From: Hyphomicrobiales bacterium
Lineage (GTDB): Bacteria > Pseudomonadota > Alphaproteobacteria > Rhizobiales > JALURZ01
Assembly (NCBI GenBank): GCA_027058735.1
Contig: JALURZ010000023.1
Span: forward strand, 1 to 17,337
DNA: 17,337 bases
Direction of reading: 5' to 3'
Shown piece by piece: positions 7,597 through 12,630 of this stretch. The position numbers were made by a program, and so were the translations under genes. The notes beneath the pieces were generated by a model that did no database searches, was not told the origin of the DNA, and saw only the letters and a program-made list of their open reading frames with translations. Numbering within the stretch: position 1 is the first letter of the stretch; the number at the start of each line of letters is the position of its first letter.

Positions 7597-8691
7597 GTGG
7601 CTGCAACGATCGCCGGTCGTGCCTGGACATGGCGCACGCGCGCGCTCGCGGCGGTGTTCCGGTTTGGCTGCCTGCTGGCCGTCGCGGGGTGCGCGACGAT
7701 CGGCGGTCCGCGGCCGGACTATGATCCGACAAAGCCGCACCACACGCCGGGCGGCTTCCGGAATGTCGGAGAATACGAGAAATCGACCGCATCCACCCTG
7801 GAATGGGCGGCGTATTGGTTCGATCTGGCCTTTGTCAAATCGGCGGGCGCGGACAAGCTTCCCAGGGGCCTTGTGCTGTCGCCCGCGCAGGTGCGGCGGG
7901 GCCTGCGCCGCGCGCAGCGATATGCGGCCAGCCTGACCTGGATCGGCCATGCGACGACGCTCATGCGCGTGGGCAAAACCACCGTGCTGACCGATCCTTT
8001 TTTCAGCGATTTCGCTGCCATGGCGCCCCTCCTTGGTCCGCGCCGCGCCGTGCCCCCGGCGCTCAGGATCGAGGACTTGCCCGCCATTGACGTGATCCTG
8101 ATTTCCCACAATCATTACGATCATCTCGACAAGCCGTCGCTCCGGCGCCTGGCGCGGCGCAACCGGAATGCAACCGTTCTCGTGCCGCTTGGCAATGCGC
8201 GATTCATTCGTGATCTGGGCTTTGCCAGGGTCATCGAGATGGACTGGTACGACAGGCGCCGGGTCGCCGGGCTGACCTTTGTGTCCCTGCCCGCCCAGCA
8301 CGGGTCGCGCCGGGGGCTTTTCGACAGCAACCGCGCCTTGTGGGGCGGCTGGGGCATCATCGGCCAGGGGCGCAGGATTTTCTTTACCGGCGACACCGGC
8401 ATGAGCAGCGTTTTCCGCCAAGCGCGCCGCCGCGCCGGGCCTTTCGACACGGCCATCGTGTCCATCGGCGCCTATGCGCCGCGCTCGCGCGAGCGGGAAG
8501 ATCACGCAACACCGGAGCAAACTGTCGAGATCGCGCGTATCATGGGCGCGCGAACGGTTATCGCCACCCAGTGGGCGACAATGGACCTGGCCGACGAGCC
8601 CCTGGCCGAACCGGGCGAACGGTTCAGGCGGGCGCCAGGCCTCGGGTTGCGCAAGAAACTCATCCGCATCGGCGAAACCATGCGGCTCTAG
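7597..8691 (+). CDS. Metallo-beta-lactamase-fold lipoprotein, NAPE-PLD-like
   Basis: This 364-residue protein has an MBL hydrolase fold most like the NAPE-phospholipase D / UlaG-type group, and an N-terminal lipoprotein signal. A basic and hydrophobic leader ends in LLAVAGC, with the lipobox cysteine at C32, so the mature protein should be membrane-anchored outside the cytoplasm. Fold motifs are LTWIGHATTL (113-122), LTDPFFS (131-137), HNHYDHLD (171-178; H171, H173, D175, H176), AQHGSRRGLFDSNRALWGGW (233-252; H235) and FTGDTG (263-268; D266). The C-terminal signature usually reads H-W/F-GTF followed by DEP. Here it is QWATMDLADEP, so the last expected metal ligand is Q325. Substrate is unknown; a lipid or phosphodiester is possible from the family. 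The GTG start is chosen from the upstream GGAGG and the leader length. Confidence 0.82.
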   Translation: MAATIAGRAWTWRTRALAAVFRFGCLLAVAGCATIGGPRPDYDPTKPHHTPGGFRNVGEYEKSTASTLEWAAYWFDLAFVKSAGADKLPRGLVLSPAQVRRGLRRAQRYAASLTWIGHATTLMRVGKTTVLTDPFFSDFAAMAPLLGPRRAVPPALRIEDLPAIDVILISHNHYDHLDKPSLRRLARRNRNATVLVPLGNARFIRDLGFARVIEMDWYDRRRVAGLTFVSLPAQHGSRRGLFDSNRALWGGWGIIGQGRRIFFTGDTGMSSVFRQARRRAGPFDTAIVSIGAYAPRSREREDHATPEQTVEIARIMGARTVIATQWATMDLADEPLAEPGERFRRAPGLGLRKKLIRIGETMRL

Positions 8692-8695
8692 CCGC
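8682..8695. other. Small inverted repeat spanning the lipoprotein stop codon
   Basis: GCGGCT (8682-8687) and AGCCGC (8690-8695) form a perfect inverted repeat around the TAG stop. There is no T-run directly behind it, so a terminator role is doubtful. Confidence 0.3.
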
Positions 8696-8729
8696 CGGGG
8701 AAGGTTACAAAAATTTAATGTTGCGGACA

Positions 8730-8746
8730 GGTCCCGGAAAGGGACC
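8730..8746 (+). other. Stem-loop in the degP leader
   Basis: GGTCCC (8730-8735), loop GGAAA, GGGACC (8741-8746) makes a perfect 6-bp stem with a 5-nt purine loop, 64 nt before the degP start. No T-tract follows. It could be a weak terminator for the lipoprotein gene or part of the degP 5' leader. The 118-bp gap around it contains an AT-rich stretch (8705-8720) but no promoter I could define. Confidence 0.45.
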
Positions 8747-8794
8747 GCCGCCATATATGGGGGCAGAACATTGTACCAATGGCTGATCTTTCCC

Positions 8795-8800
8795 AGGAGG
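8795..8800 (+). promoter_or_regulatory. Ribosome binding site of degP
   Basis: A perfect AGGAGG lies 9 nt before the ATG at 8810. It decides this start against the open frame that extends back to 8474 inside the lipoprotein gene. Confidence 0.85.
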
Positions 8801-8809
8801 AGAGTCCTC

Positions 8810-10318
8810 ATGTCGAAACCCAAATCATCCGGTGCAAAACGGTTTGCCGTATTGCGCAAGGGCGCCCCGCTGGCGCTCATTATGGCCGGCCTGATCGGCA
8901 CGACCGTGCTGACGGCGCCGACCCTGCCCGGCAGTGCGACCGCCGCGGAACACGCGGTGTCAGCCGGCCTGATTTCGCCGTCGGGCTTCGCCAATCTGGT
9001 GGAAAAAGTCAAACCGGCCGTGATCTCCGTGCGCGTGCGCCAACAGGCGCGTTTTCGCGGCATGTCCGGGCGCGGCGACAACTTCTTTTCGCCCCCCGGT
9101 GAACGCTCGTTCCGCGAATTCTTCGAGTTTTTCGGCCCCAACTTCCGCGCTCAGCCGAACGTGCCGCGCCACCGGGGCAGCAGGCGCACGTCCCAGGGCT
9201 CCGGCTTCTTCATTTCAAAGGACGGCTATGCGGTAACCAACAACCACGTCGTTGAAGGCGGTGGCGAGGTTCAGGTCGTCCTCAGCGATGGCACCAAATT
9301 CGACGCGAAAGTGATCGGAACCGATGCCAAGACCGACCTCGCCCTGCTGAAGGTGGACGCCAAGCGGACATTCGATTTTGTCAGTTTCGCCGACAAGGAA
9401 GCGCGGGTTGGCGACTGGGTTATCGCGGTCGGCAATCCGTTCGGGCTTGGCGGCACGGTCACCACCGGCATCGTGTCGGCGCGCGGCCGCGAGATCGGCG
9501 CCGGCCCCTATGATGACTTCCTCCAGATCGACGCGGCCATCAACCGCGGCAATTCCGGCGGCCCGGCGTTCAATATCGAAGGCAAGGTCATCGGTGTGAA
9601 CACGGCCATATTCTCGCCGTCCGGCGGCAATGTGGGGATCGGCTTCGCCATTCCCGCAAGTCTCGCCAAGCAGGTCATTCAGGATCTGAAGGACGACGGC
9701 GCGGTCACCCGCGGCTGGCTTGGGGTCAATATTCAAAACATCAGCGCGGAAATTGCCGAAAGTCTGGGCGTCAAGGGCGCCAAGGGCGCCCTGGTCAGCG
9801 AAGTCACACCAGGCAGTCCGGCGGCCCGCGCCGGGCTGATGACCGGTGATGCCATCACCGAGGTCAACGGCAAGCCGGTCAAGAGCCCGCGTGATCTGGC
9901 GCGCAGGATTTCCTCCCTTGCTCCGGGCAGCGATGTCGAACTGACGATCTATCGCAACGGCCGCAAGGTGAGCGAAAAGGTCACCATCGGGTCCCTGCCG
10001 GGCAAAACGGCCGGCGTGGGCCGTTCGGGCGGTGATCCGGCCAGCGTGCTGTCCAGGCTTGGTCTGCGGCTGACCCAGACCCGGACGGATCAGGGCGAGG
10101 ACCAGATCGTGGTCGCTCAGGTCGATCCCGACGGCGTTGCCGCGGAGAAGGGCATCCGCCCGGGGGACGCGATCCTGCAGGTGGCGGATGTGAAGGTCAA
10201 GACGTCTGACCAGTTCCGCGCCGCCCTCAAGCGCGCGCGCACCCTGCGCCGCGACAATGTCTTGTTTCTGGTGCGCAGAGGCAAGAGCAACCTGTTCGTG
10301 GCCGTGCCCGTGAAATAA
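8810..10318 (+). CDS. degP: Periplasmic serine protease/chaperone DegP (HtrA family)
   Basis: DegP-type proteases degrade or refold damaged periplasmic proteins as oligomeric cages. The 502-residue product has an N-terminal signal/anchor segment (hydrophobic about 19-36, then a probable cleavage near TAA-EH). A Phe/Gly/Arg-rich linker (about 80-125) corresponds to the LA loop. The trypsin-like domain has the catalytic triad H146 (in TNNHVVEG), D176 (KTDLALLKV) and S249 (NRGNSGGPAF). Two PDZ domains follow, about 300-395 (starting RGWLGVNIQ, with SPAARAGLMTGDAITEVNGK) and about 410-500 (with GVAAEKGIRPGDAILQVADV). Length and layout fit DegP/MucD rather than single-PDZ DegS. The strong AGGAGG site fixes the start. 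Downstream lies a two-component pair that may sense envelope state, as is common for degP neighbours, but direct control is inference. Confidence 0.96.
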   Translation: MSKPKSSGAKRFAVLRKGAPLALIMAGLIGTTVLTAPTLPGSATAAEHAVSAGLISPSGFANLVEKVKPAVISVRVRQQARFRGMSGRGDNFFSPPGERSFREFFEFFGPNFRAQPNVPRHRGSRRTSQGSGFFISKDGYAVTNNHVVEGGGEVQVVLSDGTKFDAKVIGTDAKTDLALLKVDAKRTFDFVSFADKEARVGDWVIAVGNPFGLGGTVTTGIVSARGREIGAGPYDDFLQIDAAINRGNSGGPAFNIEGKVIGVNTAIFSPSGGNVGIGFAIPASLAKQVIQDLKDDGAVTRGWLGVNIQNISAEIAESLGVKGAKGALVSEVTPGSPAARAGLMTGDAITEVNGKPVKSPRDLARRISSLAPGSDVELTIYRNGRKVSEKVTIGSLPGKTAGVGRSGGDPASVLSRLGLRLTQTRTDQGEDQIVVAQVDPDGVAAEKGIRPGDAILQVADVKVKTSDQFRAALKRARTLRRDNVLFLVRRGKSNLFVAVPVK

Positions 10319-10325
10319 CGCCAAG

Positions 10326-10351
10326 CCCCGTGCCGGCACGGCGGCACGGGG
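10326..10351 (+). terminator. Hairpin after degP, probable terminator
   Basis: CCCCGTGCC (10326-10334) pairs perfectly with GGCACGGGG (10343-10351) across an 8-nt loop, starting 7 bp after the degP stop. The arms are very GC-rich. The following GTCTCATCT is only mildly T-rich, so termination efficiency is uncertain. The segment also contains a separate 10-bp palindrome, GTGCCGGCAC (10330-10339), that could compete for pairing. Confidence 0.5.
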
Positions 10352-10363
10352 GTCTCATCTCCC

Positions 10364-10390
10364 GGCTTCCGATCTGGTCCGTCGGAAGCC
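10364..10390. other. Second perfect 9-bp hairpin between degP and the regulator
   Basis: GGCTTCCGA (10364-10372) pairs perfectly with TCGGAAGCC (10382-10390) with a 9-nt loop, only 12 bp after the first hairpin. There is no T-run behind it. It may be a second terminator, an mRNA 3'-end stabiliser or an operator-like dyad for the downstream regulator gene. The remaining 136 bp to the regulator start shows no clear promoter. Confidence 0.45.
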
Positions 10391-10526
10391 GTCCGCCGCG
10401 CCGGGCGCTTAGCTCAACCCCTCGCAGCTTTGCCGCCCGGCGTGGCCCCACCTTACACCGCAATCGGCCGCGCAGGCGATGCCGGGCCTTGCCAAGGCCG
10501 TCAAAAAATCCATAGAACACGCAGTC

Positions 10527-11207
10527 ATGCGCATTCTGGTCGTTGAAGATGATCGCGAGGCGGCTTCCTATCTCCTCAAGGGGCTGGGCGAAAGCGGCCA
10601 TGCCGTCGATCATGCGGGCGACGGGGAGGAAGGTCTGTTTCTCGCCCGCGAGGCGGTCCACGACGTGCTCATCGTCGACCGCATGCTGCCAAGGCGCGAC
10701 GGGCTGTCGCTGATCGAGGTGCTGCGCGGCGAGGGCATCGATACCCCGGTCCTGATCCTGAGCGCCCTGGATGGCGTGGACGACCGGGTCAGGGGCCTGC
10801 GCGCCGGCGGCGACGATTATCTGACCAAGCCCTATGCATTCAGCGAACTGATCGCCCGGGTCGAGGCGCTGGCGCGCCGGGCGCGGCCCGGCGAGGCGCG
10901 CACGCGCTATCGCGTCGGCGATCTCAGGCTCGACGTTCTGGCGCGCACCGTGTCGCGGGCCGGCAAGCCGATTGCCCTGCAGCCGCGCGAGTTTCGCCTG
11001 CTGGAATATCTCATGAAACACGCCGGCCAGGTGGTCACCCGCACCATGCTGCTTGAGCAGGTCTGGGATTATCATTTCGATCCCCAGACGAATGTCATCG
11101 ATGTTCATATCTCGCGCCTCAGAGCCAAGATAGACAAAGGGTTCAGCCCGCCGCTCCTGCATACGGTGCGCGGCGCTGGATATTCGCTCCGTGCGCCGGC
11201 TGAGTAA
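10527..11207 (+). CDS. OmpR/PhoB-family response regulator
   Basis: This 226-residue cytoplasmic transcription regulator is phosphorylated by a cognate histidine kinase. The receiver domain (about 1-115) has the acidic pocket VVEDD (5-9), phospho-acceptor D51 (in LIVDRMLP), the switch residue S79 (LILSALD) and K101 (LTKPYAF). The C-terminal winged-helix DNA-binding domain (about 128-224) has LQPREFRLLEYLMKHAGQVV, the recognition-helix region NVIDVHISRLRAKID and the terminal wing TVRGAGYSL. The start is set at MRILVVEDD; an upstream in-frame ATG at 10479 would add 16 residues not expected in the family. There is no clear Shine-Dalgarno. It overlaps the kinase gene by 17 bp. Target genes are unknown; degP is a reasonable candidate by position only. 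Confidence 0.93.
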   Translation: MRILVVEDDREAASYLLKGLGESGHAVDHAGDGEEGLFLAREAVHDVLIVDRMLPRRDGLSLIEVLRGEGIDTPVLILSALDGVDDRVRGLRAGGDDYLTKPYAFSELIARVEALARRARPGEARTRYRVGDLRLDVLARTVSRAGKPIALQPREFRLLEYLMKHAGQVVTRTMLLEQVWDYHFDPQTNVIDVHISRLRAKIDKGFSPPLLHTVRGAGYSLRAPAE

Positions 11208-12594
11208 GCTTGTCCGCACCACGACTTTTCGCCTCTCGGCGGTGTATCTGGTTGTCTTTGCGCTCTCGGTCGGCGCGATCCTCGGCTATATTTACTGGAA
11301 TACCGCCGGCCTGCTGGCGCGCCAGACCGACCAGACGATCCGCGCGGAGGTCGGCGGACTGGCCGAACAGTACCGGCAGGGCGGCATTCGCCGCCTGGTG
11401 GCCACGGTGGCCGCGCGCAGCGTGCGGTCCGGCTCCAGCCTCTATCTGGTCACCGACTTCACCGGCCAGCGCATCGCCGGCAATATCAATGCCATTCCCA
11501 CCGGCGCGACGGAACAGACCGGCTGGGTCGAGTTCGATTACCGGGTGCCCACCGGCGACGGCTTTGAGCCGCACATCGCGCGCGCCTATTATACCCGGCT
11601 GACCAGCGGTTTCGTGTTGGTCGTGGGGCGCGATATCGAGGAGCGCCGCCGCTACGCCCGCCTGATCCGCCAGACGGTGTTCCTGTCGCTCGCCCTGACG
11701 CTGCTGCTGGGGCTTGGGGGCGGTCTGCTCATGAGCCGCAATTTTTTGCAGCGCATCGACCGGATTTCCCGCTCCAGCCAGGTCATCATGAAAGGCGACA
11801 TGGCCGAACGGATGCCGGTCTCGGGCTCCGGCGACGAACTGGACCGTCTGGCGTCGGCGCTGAACGACATGCTCGATCAGATCGAACGTCTGATGGCCGG
11901 CATGCGCGAGGTGTCCGACAATGTCGCCCATGACCTGAAATCGCCCCTGACGCGCATGCGCGCGCAGGTGGAAGACGCGCTGCGCGGCGGCACCAAGGCG
12001 AGCTACCGGGCCGCTCTGGAGAGCACTCTTGTGGAGGCCGACCGCCTGCTGAAAACATTCGACTCCCTGCTCAGCATCGCGCGCGCCCAGGCCGGGGAGG
12101 CGCGCAAGAATATTGCCGATACGCCGCTCGATGAGGTGATCGGCGACGTGGCGGAGCTTTATGAGCCCTCCGTCGAGGCCGCCGGGGGCACGCTGAAGGT
12201 GGCGAAGGGCAAATCGCTGATCGTCGCCGCCGACCGCCACCTGCTGGCGCAGGCATTGTCCAACCTGCTCGACAACGCCCTCAAATACGCGGCGGTCGCG
12301 GCCAAAGGGGGCAGACGCGCGCGGCCGCTGACCATCAGGATATCCACGCGCCAGGCGGGCGACATGGCCGAAATCATCGTTGCCGACAACGGCCCCGGCA
12401 TTCCCGCCGCCGACCGCGACCGGGTGCTGGCGCGCTTCGTGCGGCTCGATCCCAGCCGGTCCGAACCGGGCAGCGGACTGGGTCTGAGCCTGGTCGCCAG
12501 CGTCGCCAAACTCCATGGCGGGACTTTCACCCTGGAGGCGAACAATCCGGGCCTCAAAGCGGTGCTGGCCATACCGCTTCGACTTACCGCATGA
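11191..12594 (+). CDS. Membrane sensor histidine kinase (cognate of the upstream regulator)
   Basis: This 467-residue classical sensor kinase sits in the inner membrane. TM1 is at about 13-35 and a periplasmic sensor region of about 125 residues follows. TM2 is at about 162-181, then a HAMP linker (about 182-235). The HisKA domain carries the phospho-accepting H247 in VAHDLKSPLTRMR. The ATPase domain has the N box (LSNLLDNALKYA), G1 (DNGPGIP) and G2 (GSGLGLSLV) motifs. The start is a GTG at 11191 lying inside the end of the regulator gene, the only start giving a normal basic leader before TM1. The overlap indicates translational coupling and a functional pair. The sensor domain shows no recognised fold, so the signal is unknown; the degP linkage hints at envelope state. 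Confidence 0.92.
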   Translation: MRRLSKLVRTTTFRLSAVYLVVFALSVGAILGYIYWNTAGLLARQTDQTIRAEVGGLAEQYRQGGIRRLVATVAARSVRSGSSLYLVTDFTGQRIAGNINAIPTGATEQTGWVEFDYRVPTGDGFEPHIARAYYTRLTSGFVLVVGRDIEERRRYARLIRQTVFLSLALTLLLGLGGGLLMSRNFLQRIDRISRSSQVIMKGDMAERMPVSGSGDELDRLASALNDMLDQIERLMAGMREVSDNVAHDLKSPLTRMRAQVEDALRGGTKASYRAALESTLVEADRLLKTFDSLLSIARAQAGEARKNIADTPLDEVIGDVAELYEPSVEAAGGTLKVAKGKSLIVAADRHLLAQALSNLLDNALKYAAVAAKGGRRARPLTIRISTRQAGDMAEIIVADNGPGIPAADRDRVLARFVRLDPSRSEPGSGLGLSLVASVAKLHGGTFTLEANNPGLKAVLAIPLRLTA

Positions 12595-12630
12595 TGGGCC
12601 GGCCAGACCAACCCTCACGCCGGAAACCCG

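Noticed and set aside
8474..8809. Upstream extension of the degP reading frame
   Set aside because: It overlaps the lipoprotein gene in another frame and has no family similarity. A strong AGGAGG and a signal peptide place the start at 8810.
7555..9141. 528-codon open frame on the minus strand
   Set aside because: It is antisense to the MBL lipoprotein and the start of degP, has low-complexity composition and no recognisable motif.
9215..10339. 374-codon open frame on the minus strand
   Set aside because: It is antisense to degP and has no recognisable protein features.
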